A stretch of 49,385 bases of DNA from UBA2645 sp044360285. GTDB taxonomy: Bacteria; Pseudomonadota; Alphaproteobacteria; Rickettsiales; UBA1997. The notes under the pieces are model-generated. The model was not told the origin of the DNA and did not search any database. It saw only the letters and a list, made by a program, of their open reading frames with translations. The stretch lies in assembly GCA_044360285.1 (NCBI GenBank), contig JBIKKP010000006.1, forward strand, positions 1 to 49,385, written 5' to 3'. Positions 1 to 7,492 of this stretch are shown here, piece by piece; positions within the stretch are counted from its first letter, which is position 1, and each line of letters begins with the position of its first letter. A program made the translations under genes and the position numbers.

Positions 1-584
1 CTTATCTTGATATTATCACCCAGACTGCATCGGTGTTAAGGCAAGAACCTTATGGTCCGGTGCCTCATCGTCACTACCTCGATGATTTTGAGAAAATTTA
101 TGTCAGCACTGGAAAATTGCGTAGCGCCATCATTAACGCGTTCGACGAAAATGTGATTAATAATCGCCTCAACGCTAATGAAGAAATCATCTCGATGTTT
201 TCTTTGCTGAAAGAATTTGTTGCGGGCCTAAGCGAAAAATTCCGTAATAAAATCAATATCGAAACACCATTTGACGTTGAGAATATGGCGCATGTTAAAA
301 TTGACCCAATTGTCTTGGTTGAGTCTTTGAGAAAGATTTTTGCCGGCATGCTCAAAACTGATTCAGAAGGACAAATTAAAGTTAGCTTGATGATTGATCA
401 CCAAGATCAAATGGCGGTTATTTTTTATTTAAAATCGACGCAACGCGAAGTGAGTATTAAGTCAAATATCGACGAAAATCAGGTGGCGACGCTGCTTGAG
501 AATCAAAATTGTCGTTTTGAAATTGTAGAAGGAAGAGAGCATAGCGCAGTTATCTTCATACCATCCTATCGTCTAGTTACCTAG
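1..584 (+). CDS. Sensor histidine kinase-like protein, C-terminal fragment (start lies outside the window)
   Basis: The frame is open from base 3 to the TAG at 582-584, so the gene began upstream. A GTG at 33 is an unlikely start, because similarity continues in front of it. Residues around EPYGPV-x-HRHYLDDFEKIYVSTGKLRSA resemble the stretch after the phospho-His helix of HisKA domains in alphaproteobacterial kinases (usually GP..., YxxYxxDIxxSGxxLL). The following part, about residues 60-180, has the layout of a HATPase_c domain (D-P-x-x-LVESLRKIFAGML, then G-Q-I-K-V-S), but the N-box Asn and the G1/G2 glycine boxes are not recognisable. The ATP-binding domain is therefore degenerate, or this is a phosphotransfer-type relative. 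It lies 3 bp before a YhdP-like gene and is probably co-transcribed with it. Family assignment is moderate; the signal it senses is unknown. Confidence 0.55.
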   Translation, partial: YLDIITQTASVLRQEPYGPVPHRHYLDDFEKIYVSTGKLRSAIINAFDENVINNRLNANEEIISMFSLLKEFVAGLSEKFRNKINIETPFDVENMAHVKIDPIVLVESLRKIFAGMLKTDSEGQIKVSLMIDHQDQMAVIFYLKSTQREVSIKSNIDENQVATLLENQNCRFEIVEGREHSAVIFIPSYRLVT

Positions 585-587
585 GAA

Positions 588-3500
588 ATGGATAAGGATG
601 CCAATCGTCACTCTCATCATCATAAGCATCACTCAGGCAAGGTAAAAAGCCGTTCCCGCTCTTCTGTCAAAAAACATGGGCTGTTTTACAAAATCAGCTT
701 TTCTCTTTTGCTGCTCTGCACTTTGGTTTTGAGCTATTTTGTTGTCTTGGTTTCAAGCGAGCCAAAATCAATTCCCTTCGTAACGCAAAAAATTGAAGGC
801 GAATTGCAAAAAAAATTTGGCAATAATGTTTCACTTGAAAGCAGCTACATTACCTTCACTCGCTACGGAACCTTTAAAATAGCGGCTAAAAGCCTGCAAA
901 TACTTTACTCGCCGAGTGGCAATAGCGCCGAAAAGCAGATATTTTTAATTCCAAAAATCGAAGCGGAATTTTCTCTGCTTGATTTGATATTGGCGCGTTT
1001 TTCACCAAAAAAAATCAAAGTTATTAACCCAACTATTGCTATTGATGATCTTGAAAAATTTCAGCGAAAAGAGGGTGAGGTTGGGCTGGCTAAAAATGAT
1101 CACGCGGCTTTGTTGGCTTCGGTAATTGGGTTTTTGCAAGAAAATGAAACTTCCATCCAAACTATTGAAATTGAAGGCGCAAAATTACTGATTCACGGCA
1201 GTATTTTTGATACAGAGATTTTGCTGAAAAAGTCGCAAATTTCTCTAAAAAAGCAGCGTAAGAATTTGCAAATTATCGCTAAAAATCAGCTCAACTTTAG
1301 TCGTGATAAAAGCGACGTATTTTTTAACTCAAATTGTGAGTTTCAAAAAAGCGGCAAAGTTAAATGCGAGATGGATTTGCAAAACTTTATCCCAAATTCG
1401 GTTTATGGAATTCACTCGTCACTAAAGGTTTTAGAAAAAATCAATGGAAGCTTTAACGCCAAAGCTTCTTTCGATATAGAAGATAACAAAATCAGCGACA
1501 TAATTTTTCAGGTTTCTGCTCTAAAAGGCGATTTTACTTTCAGTGAATTTTTCGCTAAAAAAATCGATTTCAGAAATTTATCGCTTGCTGGTGAGTATGA
1601 CCCAGAGCTTGAGATATTTGATCTCTCTGACATCAGCGCTGATTTGCTTAGTTCAATAAAAAGCAAAGATGGCAACGTCACCAATCCTCATTTAGACATG
1701 TCGCTGTTGATTTCGAAGCTTAGTAATGGCGAAAGCAAGAAGCTCGATTTCTCGATCAAATTGCAGAATGTTTTAAATGCCGAATTGGAAAAATTTTGGC
1801 CAATTGCGCTTAGTCAAAATGATATTCGCAAATGGGTTTTGACCCACATTAAGGGCGGCGTGATTCGCAATTCTTACGCAAAATTTTCCTTGTTGCAAAC
1901 TGGTGCAGAAACTACTCTTTCTAGCATTGACTCCGAAGTAATTTTTAACGGATTCAACTTAAAGTATGATGACTATTTTCCAGAAATCAGAGACCTTTCT
2001 GGCGTTGCACATTTTGATTTAAATTCAATGAAAATTTCCGTTGCCAGTGGCTCGGTTTTAAACAGTAAAATTTATGACAGTTTGGTGGCAATTGACGATT
2101 TTTCTGCACCAGCGATCTCGCTAAAAATTCTTGGCAAAAGTCGTGGACAGATGGCTGACGCTTTTCGCCACATTAATTATCGAGCTCCCGGCCTTGTTGA
2201 AAGTAAAAAATATCTAAACGGCGATTCGCAAAATCAGTTTGAAATTGTTGTGCCGCTGAGTTTTGAACCAACGCTAAAAAATACTTACATCGCTTTTAGC
2301 AGCAAGGTAGCAGGCCTTGATAATCCTTACGCCAAAGGCGATTTGGAACTGAAGTTTAAAAAAGATGCTGGTTCTACAAATTTCATTTCAAACGCCAACC
2401 TAACCGCTCTAGAGCTGAGAGCGAAGGCATTTGATATTACCAAAAAAGCTGGCGTGGAATCTGCTTTGGATTTTGTGGTGTCAGTTGCCAACGAAGCAAA
2501 ACCGCAGATCAAGAACATTACTTTATGGAAAAAAGAAGAGATTGTTGAAGAAAAGCCGTCGCAAAAAAATAGGAAAAACGAAGTTGCGCAAAAAACTACC
2601 AAAACGGTTTTGTCAAAAATTAAAGGTAATATACAGCTTACAGCTGAGCCATTTTCATTTGATCTGGTTGAGTTAAAAAATGAAAATTTTGGCAAAAATA
2701 ATTACGATTTTTCTTACAAGTTTGATGCAAAAAAATCGGCGCAACAAATCTCAATAAAGGGCCGCAAACTTGATTTGGCAGGGCCAATTGAAAATAAGTT
2801 TTTTAAGTTTTCTTCGGACGAAAAAATCAAAAACAGCGGCATTCAAATTGCTGTAAACGAAGTGGGATTGTTGCGCGGTAAAATGGCAAAAAATCTTTAT
2901 TTCTCTTTGAATTGCACCAATGGCTTTTGTCACAGTGGATTGCTGCAAGCCAACTACGCCAAGAAGCAATTGCTTGCCTTACGTTTGGCAAAAAAGACAA
3001 AACAAAAGTCTGAAATTGAAGGAAGAGTTTTTGATGTCGGGTTTTTAGCAGAATCGGTGGGCATCTACAACTTACTTGCCGGCGGCGATGCTAAGTTGAA
3101 AGTTGAAACAAAAATGCTTGGTCAAAAACAAATTTTTAACGGCGAGGTTAATGTTGATAGCGATATCACCATCTTTGAGAGCTCTACGGTGAAGAGGCTT
3201 TCAAAAAACGATCTTTTTTCGCAAATCAAAGACAAAATTTTCTCTAGCGAAAAAACCACCTTCAATTCGCTGCGTATGGAATTTGATATCCAAGGTAGTG
3301 CTTTGAATATAAAATCATTCATTGCCAATAATTATAAAATCGGCATCACCGCCAAAGGTATTGCTGATTTACGAGCTGGCACTTATCAAATCAGCGGTAT
3401 GATTGTGCCAGGATTTATCATTAATAATCTTTTTGGCATCGGCAAAATTCCGCTCATCGGCGGCGTAATTAGCGGCATCCTAACCGGTGGCGAGGGCGGA

Positions 3501-3617
3501 GGATTATTCGGTATCAAATACAGTTATACCAAGAAGAAAGGTCAAACCGAGGGAATCTTTGAAACCAATAAAGTCGCGGCTTTCGTGCCATCTACAATTC
3601 AGAATTTATTTGACTAA
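588..3617 (+). CDS. YhdP/AsmA-like envelope protein (DUF3971-type), 1009 aa
   Basis: A long protein with one N-terminal membrane anchor (about residues 35-55) and a huge, beta-rich, extracytoplasmic part, the layout of YhdP/AsmA-like proteins. In that family they are thought to bridge inner and outer membrane and help move phospholipids. The C-terminal 90 residues (VPGFIINNLFGIGKIPLIGG, then a glycine-rich stretch and FVPSTIQNLF) match the conserved end of alphaproteobacterial YhdP/AsmA-like proteins. The cytoplasmic N-terminus is unusual: a His-rich cluster (HSHHHKHH) followed by Lys/Arg/Ser. The ATG at 588 follows the previous stop by 3 bp, with AGGAA just before it. The next gene begins 1 bp after this stop, so the first three genes look like one operon. 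The substrate is unknown. Confidence 0.75.
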   Translation: MDKDANRHSHHHKHHSGKVKSRSRSSVKKHGLFYKISFSLLLLCTLVLSYFVVLVSSEPKSIPFVTQKIEGELQKKFGNNVSLESSYITFTRYGTFKIAAKSLQILYSPSGNSAEKQIFLIPKIEAEFSLLDLILARFSPKKIKVINPTIAIDDLEKFQRKEGEVGLAKNDHAALLASVIGFLQENETSIQTIEIEGAKLLIHGSIFDTEILLKKSQISLKKQRKNLQIIAKNQLNFSRDKSDVFFNSNCEFQKSGKVKCEMDLQNFIPNSVYGIHSSLKVLEKINGSFNAKASFDIEDNKISDIIFQVSALKGDFTFSEFFAKKIDFRNLSLAGEYDPELEIFDLSDISADLLSSIKSKDGNVTNPHLDMSLLISKLSNGESKKLDFSIKLQNVLNAELEKFWPIALSQNDIRKWVLTHIKGGVIRNSYAKFSLLQTGAETTLSSIDSEVIFNGFNLKYDDYFPEIRDLSGVAHFDLNSMKISVASGSVLNSKIYDSLVAIDDFSAPAISLKILGKSRGQMADAFRHINYRAPGLVESKKYLNGDSQNQFEIVVPLSFEPTLKNTYIAFSSKVAGLDNPYAKGDLELKFKKDAGSTNFISNANLTALELRAKAFDITKKAGVESALDFVVSVANEAKPQIKNITLWKKEEIVEEKPSQKNRKNEVAQKTTKTVLSKIKGNIQLTAEPFSFDLVELKNENFGKNNYDFSYKFDAKKSAQQISIKGRKLDLAGPIENKFFKFSSDEKIKNSGIQIAVNEVGLLRGKMAKNLYFSLNCTNGFCHSGLLQANYAKKQLLALRLAKKTKQKSEIEGRVFDVGFLAESVGIYNLLAGGDAKLKVETKMLGQKQIFNGEVNVDSDITIFESSTVKRLSKNDLFSQIKDKIFSSEKTTFNSLRMEFDIQGSALNIKSFIANNYKIGITAKGIADLRAGTYQISGMIVPGFIINNLFGIGKIPLIGGVISGILTGGEGGGLFGIKYSYTKKKGQTEGIFETNKVAAFVPSTIQNLFD

Positions 3618-3618
3618 A

Positions 3619-4599
3619 ATGTATCGTATTTTCCTTTTCCTCCTTATCGCTGCTTGTACTAGCAATTCTTCCCTAAAGGACATGCCTGATTGGTATGTTT
3701 ATCAGAAAGAAAATGATGAAAAAAATTTTTATGGAACTGGTGCTGGAGCAACTAAACAAGAGGCTTTGCTTGCTGCTTTAAAAAATTTAGCTTCAAAGAT
3801 TTCCGTCAGTATCTCTTCGGAAACTGTTATGGTTTCAGAGCAAAAGAACCTCAAGCTGAGCGAAGAAATGAAGGAAAGCGTAAGAGAAGTGGTGCGCGAT
3901 ATCTCGTTTAACAACTACCAAGTGACAAACAGTAAGCGAGTAGGTGGGAAGTTTTACACTGAAATTTCAGTGAACAAAGTTGATTTCCTCAACGCTCAGA
4001 AACAGCTTTATACAAAGCTTCATGATAGGTTAAAGAAGCTTAGAGAAGACTTCTTGTATAGCGATTCTCCGATAGAAAAGCATAAAATTGTTACAGAGAT
4101 TCTTGCGGCAAATTCTGACCTGCAGCCTTTAAATCAAATGTTGTACAGCTTTGGTAAAATTTCAGAAGCAGAGTTCCTTAAAAGCGCTCAGCATCAAAAA
4201 ACCTATCAGGATATTTGCGATAATTTTTTTAATAAGTCTGAGATTTTTGTGTCTTTTAGTAATACTCCCGAGGAAGTGCAAGAGAGGGTCTGGGCAGCTT
4301 TAAGTGAAGAGAAAAAGTTAAAAATCAGCAAAGAAAAGAACTCAAAAAACCATAATTTACTTAAGCTGAACTTTGATTCAAAACTTACTGCCAGTAACGC
4401 CTATGGGGTTCATTCGATCTTTTTGCGAGTTAGAACCAAACTGCTTTCTAATGAAAACAAAGAAATCTCCAATGCGGTCTTCGACATAGAAACTACTTCG
4501 CAGAAAGACAAAGATGATGCTTTGAAAAAAGCCTCAAACCAGATAGCAAAATTAATGAAAGAAAACGGCGCTTTAAAAACCTTGGGAATTTCTTGGTAG
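3619..4599 (+). CDS. LPP20-like lipoprotein, 326 aa
   Basis: I place the start at the ATG at 3619, not at the longer in-frame start at 3487, because MYRIFLFLLIAAC is a clean lipoprotein signal with the acylated Cys at residue 13, and the extension would overlap the YhdP-like gene by 130 bp. After the Cys comes PDWYVYQKENDEKNFYGTGA and a helix (KQEALLAALKNLASKIS), the pattern of LPP20-family lipoproteins (P-x-W, then GxGxG/A-x-S/T-xxxA). The remaining ~230 residues show no catalytic motif I recognise. Probably an envelope lipoprotein acting beside the upstream YhdP-like protein; function unknown. Confidence 0.7.
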   Translation: MYRIFLFLLIAACTSNSSLKDMPDWYVYQKENDEKNFYGTGAGATKQEALLAALKNLASKISVSISSETVMVSEQKNLKLSEEMKESVREVVRDISFNNYQVTNSKRVGGKFYTEISVNKVDFLNAQKQLYTKLHDRLKKLREDFLYSDSPIEKHKIVTEILAANSDLQPLNQMLYSFGKISEAEFLKSAQHQKTYQDICDNFFNKSEIFVSFSNTPEEVQERVWAALSEEKKLKISKEKNSKNHNLLKLNFDSKLTASNAYGVHSIFLRVRTKLLSNENKEISNAVFDIETTSQKDKDDALKKASNQIAKLMKENGALKTLGISW

Positions 4600-4697
4600 A
4601 TTAAAAAAAACTTAAAAATAGGTTGCGCGCCAGAAGGTTTTTTCCTTAAAAACCAGCGTCTATCCTGCATCTTCCTATAAATTACAATTTTCAAATT

Positions 4698-5099
4698 ATG
4701 AAACTAAAAAAAATCGCCTCAATCCTTGCTGCTCTAGGTTTTCTGGCTTCTTGCTCAACTATGTTTAACAGCGGTTCCCAAAGCGTAAGCGTTGTTGGTG
4801 CTGAAGGAGAAGAGGGTGTTTCTATTCAAGTTACTACACCAGACGGAGTCTACAAATCAAAGCTTCCAGCCACAATCATAACCTCTCCTTCAACCTTCAG
4901 TCCAACTGAAGTTAAAGTTCTCGATAAGTGTTACGATGAAGTGATTTTCAGAATTAATAAAAGCGTAACCCCTTCTTTCTACGCTAACATTTTTAACTAC
5001 TGCTTGGGTTGCATTATCGATCCTCTAACTGGCGCAATGTGGAAACTAAACAACCATACCGTTATCCCATTGGTTAAAAAAGATCGCTGCGGAAAATAA
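4698..5099 (+). CDS. Small lipoprotein, PEGA-like, 133 aa
   Basis: MKLKKIASILAALGFLASC is a typical lipoprotein signal, with the lipidated Cys at residue 19. The mature part starts like many small lipoproteins that carry a PEGA-like fold (an antiparallel strand pattern with TPDGVYKSKLPATI). It ends with an N-x-x-x-x-C-L-G-C-I-I-D-P-L-T-G-A-M-W-K-L motif, which in related lipoproteins is a hydrophobic hairpin (usually G-x-x-G-x-x-x-D-xx-TGA-x-W). Four further Cys residues could form disulfides in the periplasm. A strong terminator follows directly, so this is the last gene of the left operon or a single-gene unit. The exact role is unknown. Confidence 0.65.
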   Translation: MKLKKIASILAALGFLASCSTMFNSGSQSVSVVGAEGEEGVSIQVTTPDGVYKSKLPATIITSPSTFSPTEVKVLDKCYDEVIFRINKSVTPSFYANIFNYCLGCIIDPLTGAMWKLNNHTVIPLVKKDRCGK

Positions 5100-5119
5100 T
5101 TTGCATTTCTAAGAATTGG

Positions 5120-5154
5120 GCGGCTGTTTTCTTTAAAGAAACAGCCGCTTTTTT
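5120..5154 (+). terminator. Rho-independent terminator after the small lipoprotein gene
   Basis: GCGGCTGTTTTCTTT (5120-5134) pairs with AAAGAAACAGCCGC (5135-5148) with one bulged base, and is followed by a T-run (5149-5154). It separates the lipoprotein gene from trmFO. Confidence 0.85.
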
Positions 5155-5176
5155 GTGCCCAAAATTTTCTCAATAA

Positions 5177-6550
5177 ATGACCAAAGTTAACATTATCGGC
5201 GCAGGACTTGCAGGCTGTGAAGCATCTTGGCAATTGGCTTCGCGTGGATTTGACGTAGAGATTTTTGAGATGCGCAGCGACCAGCGAAAAACCTTCGCGC
5301 ATCGCAGTAAGGATTGCGCCGAGCTTGTTTGTTCCAACTCACTACGCAGCGACGATGTTGAAACCGCAATTGGCTTGCTGCATGAAGAAATGCGTCGTTT
5401 AAATTCGCTGATTATGCGCTGCGCTGATGTTAATAAAATTCCCGCTGGATCGGCGCTGGCTGTCGATCGCGAAGGATTTTCAAAATCTATCGAAAACGAA
5501 TTACTGGCGACAAAAAAAGTAAAAATTTCGCGCCAAGAAATTTCCGAATTACCCGTTGATTCAAATGAAAAATGGCTAGTTGCAACCGGCCCGCTGACTT
5601 CGGATTTGCTGAGTAAATCAATTCTACAACACAGCGGCGAAGAGCATTTGGCCTTCTTTGACGCCATCGCGCCAATTATTTTTAAGGACTCGATTGATTT
5701 CGATATCTCCTGGTTTCAGTCGCGTTACGACAAAGGTTCTGGAACTGACTACATCAACTGCCCGCTGACGCAGCAGCAGTACGAAAATTTTATCGACGAG
5801 CTTCTTGCCGCAGAAAAAACCGAATTCAAAGAATGGGAAAAAGATACGCCATATTTCGACGGCTGCTTGCCAGTTGAGGTAATGGCAAAGCGCGGCCGCG
5901 AGACTTTGCGTTTTGGACCAATGAAGCCAATTGGTCTAACCAATCCACATTTTCCAAAATCACCGGATGGCACAAAACTCAAGGATCGACCAGAAAAAGC
6001 TTACGCCATTTTACAGCTGCGCCAGGATAATAAAATTGGCACGCTCTACAACATGGTTGGCTTTCAAACAAAGTTGAAATATGGCGAGCAGCAGCGAATT
6101 TTTAGAAAAGTTCCCGGCCTTGAAAATGCAGAATTTGCGCGGCTTGGTGGCATTCATCGTAATACTTTTATCAACTCACCAAAAATTTTGGATGAAGTTT
6201 TGCGCTGCAAAAAATCGCCGCATATTTCTTTTGCCGGACAAGTGACTGGTGTTGAAGGCTACGTGGAATCTGCAGCGATGGGATTGCTTGCAGGGATTTT
6301 TATTAGCGCAGAGATCATTGGTAAAAAAATTTCTACACCCAGCCCCAAAACCGCAATTGGCGCGCTTCTAAGCCACATCACGCTAAATCACAGCGGCATG
6401 GATTTTCAGCCAATGAATGTGAATTTTGGTTTGTTTGAAAAATTAGAAGAGAAGGCCAAGAAGGTTGATCGCAAAGCCGCATATTCTGCGCGCGCTTTGG
6501 AAGAAATTGAAAAATTTAAACTGGAAACACCTCCGTCATCCTTGGCCTGA
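5177..6550 (+). CDS. trmFO: Methylenetetrahydrofolate-tRNA-(uracil-5-)-methyltransferase TrmFO, 457 aa
   Basis: A folate- and FAD-dependent enzyme that makes 5-methyluridine at position 54 of tRNA. The N-terminal FAD-binding motif IIGAGLAGCEASWQLA starts at residue 6. VCSNSLRS (Cys52) and YFDGCLPVEVMAKRGRETLR with GPMKPIGL are family signatures; the second Cys lies in the FDGC motif. GQVTGVEGYVESAAMGLLAG is the conserved C-terminal FAD-contact segment. Length is normal. The last residues (PPSSLA plus stop) are read from a palindromic repeat, and a diverged copy of the sequence just before the repeat reappears after it, carrying what looks like the original stop (ending KFKLTL). The natural 3' end therefore seems to have been displaced. 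Confidence 0.95.
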   Translation: MTKVNIIGAGLAGCEASWQLASRGFDVEIFEMRSDQRKTFAHRSKDCAELVCSNSLRSDDVETAIGLLHEEMRRLNSLIMRCADVNKIPAGSALAVDREGFSKSIENELLATKKVKISRQEISELPVDSNEKWLVATGPLTSDLLSKSILQHSGEEHLAFFDAIAPIIFKDSIDFDISWFQSRYDKGSGTDYINCPLTQQQYENFIDELLAAEKTEFKEWEKDTPYFDGCLPVEVMAKRGRETLRFGPMKPIGLTNPHFPKSPDGTKLKDRPEKAYAILQLRQDNKIGTLYNMVGFQTKLKYGEQQRIFRKVPGLENAEFARLGGIHRNTFINSPKILDEVLRCKKSPHISFAGQVTGVEGYVESAAMGLLAGIFISAEIIGKKISTPSPKTAIGALLSHITLNHSGMDFQPMNVNFGLFEKLEEKAKKVDRKAAYSARALEEIEKFKLETPPSSLA

Positions 6551-6664
6551 AAGGCCGAGGATCTCTTAATGTTTAGCTGATAAACAAAAGAGATCCTCAA
6601 AGCTTGCAGCTTCAAGGATGACGAATCTATCCATGCGTCTTGATAGAATTGAGAAATTTAAACT
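6506..6664. repeat. Direct duplication flanking palindromic element A1
   Basis: ATTGAAAAATTTAAACT (6506-6522) before the element and ATTGAGAAATTTAAACT (6648-6664) after it match in 16 of 17 bases. In the trmFO frame the copies read ALEEIEKFKL and RLDRIEKFKL, so a weaker similarity extends upstream to about 40 bp. The downstream copy runs into a TGA overlapping the ATG of the next gene (TTATGA), as expected of the ancestral junction. Confidence 0.6.
6534..6623. repeat. Palindromic element, family A, copy A1 (overlaps the trmFO 3' end)
   Basis: About 90 bp, bounded by CGTCATCCTTG and CAAGGATGACG. Inside are GAGGATCTCTT and AGAGATCCTC as a second inverted pair, with hairpin tips GGCCTGAAAGGCC and AGCTTGCAGCTT. 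It supplies the last six codons and the stop of trmFO. There is no T-run, so it is not a simple terminator. Copies A2 (22832-22930) and A3 (27263-27404) share the same ends. Confidence 0.85.
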
Positions 6665-6670
6665 TACTTT

Positions 6671-7375
6671 ATGAAAACTTTTTCGCTCGTTTTTTTACTT
6701 TTTTTAAGCGCTTGCCAAGGAAAATGGAAATACGCCGAAGGCTATTCTTCAAAGGCTTGGGGCGATTTGGATGAGAAATTTAAATTCTGCAAAATTGGCT
6801 ATAATCAATCACCAATCGATGTAAAACTTCCTTTCGAAATCAACGACGATTTAAAATTTTCTTACCAAAATTCTGACGTTGCAAAGCAGCGCGAAGATTA
6901 TGTTTTGAGTTTCGATTTTTTCAGCAAAGACAAAAATATCTTGCTGCGCGGCAAGAAAAAATACTTCTTGCGCAAATTTCATTTTCACCATCCAAGCGAG
7001 CACTTGATTGACTCAAAGCCACATTCACTTGAGTTGCAAATTTATCACAAAAGTGAAGATGAACAATGGTTGGTCTTGGCGATTTTTCTTGAGGTCGGCC
7101 AAAAAAATTCTGAGTTTCAAAAAATTGTTGAGTTGATTTCATCAAAGAAAAATGAGGGAAAAATTGACCTTGGAAATATCGTTAAAAGTGACGATAAAAT
7201 TTTTTATTATGACGGCTCATTCACTACTCCGCCTTGCAAGGAAGGCGTGAAATGGTACGTGATGAAAACGCCGATTTCGATTTCTAAAGAACAAATGAAT
7301 GCAATCATCAAAGGCGCGATTTTTACCAAGTCGAACGCCCGAGAGGTGCAGGCATTCCATCCGGAAAAATTCTGA
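6671..7375 (+). CDS. Alpha-carbonic-anhydrase-like lipoprotein with one zinc His replaced by Gln, 234 aa
   Basis: Alpha-class carbonic anhydrases interconvert CO2 and bicarbonate in the periplasm. The signal MKTFSLVFLLFLSAC has a lipobox, so the protein should be lipidated at Cys15. Family motifs are clear: NQSPID (45-50), KFHFHHPSEH (102-111), DGSFTTPPCKEGVKW (181-195) and the Cys40/Cys189 pair that forms a disulfide in bacterial relatives. His104 and His106 match zinc ligands 1 and 2, and Thr185 matches the catalytic Thr199 of human CA II. The third ligand, the first His of the usual E-x-H-x-x-H strand, is Gln123 here (ELQIYH). Zinc may bind weakly or the protein may be inactive. It follows trmFO across repeat A1. 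Confidence 0.85.
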   Translation: MKTFSLVFLLFLSACQGKWKYAEGYSSKAWGDLDEKFKFCKIGYNQSPIDVKLPFEINDDLKFSYQNSDVAKQREDYVLSFDFFSKDKNILLRGKKKYFLRKFHFHHPSEHLIDSKPHSLELQIYHKSEDEQWLVLAIFLEVGQKNSEFQKIVELISSKKNEGKIDLGNIVKSDDKIFYYDGSFTTPPCKEGVKWYVMKTPISISKEQMNAIIKGAIFTKSNAREVQAFHPEKF

Positions 7376-7377
7376 TG

Positions 7378-7465
7378 GCTGGGCGGATTTTGTAACTTCG
7401 CCCACTCGTTCATGCCATTTCAAAATGCATGAAAGTTTCGGGCGGGATTGCAAATCCCGCCCAGC
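7378..7465. repeat. Cloverleaf-like palindromic element, family B, copy B1
   Basis: 88 bp immediately after the carbonic-anhydrase stop. Three hairpins: GGGCGGATTTTGTAACTTCGCCC, TTCATGCCATTTCAAAATGCATGAA and GGGCGGGATTGCAAATCCCGCCC (imperfect in the first). The outer ends GCTGGGCGG and CCGCCCAGC also pair, so the whole element is one palindrome. Same plan as copies B2-B4. Confidence 0.85.
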
Positions 7466-7492
7466 ATCGAGTGAAAATAACAAAAACCAAAA

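Noticed and set aside
4637..4655. Short hairpin GGTTTTTTCCTTAAAAACC before the small lipoprotein gene
   Set aside because: AT-rich seven-base stem, likely to occur by chance in this DNA; no supporting T-run.
7378..7465. Cloverleaf-like folding of family B elements suggests tRNA genes
   Set aside because: Arm lengths vary between copies, there is no T-loop GTTCGA-type sequence, no anticodon-stem consistency and no CCA end; the core is a palindrome, not a tRNA.
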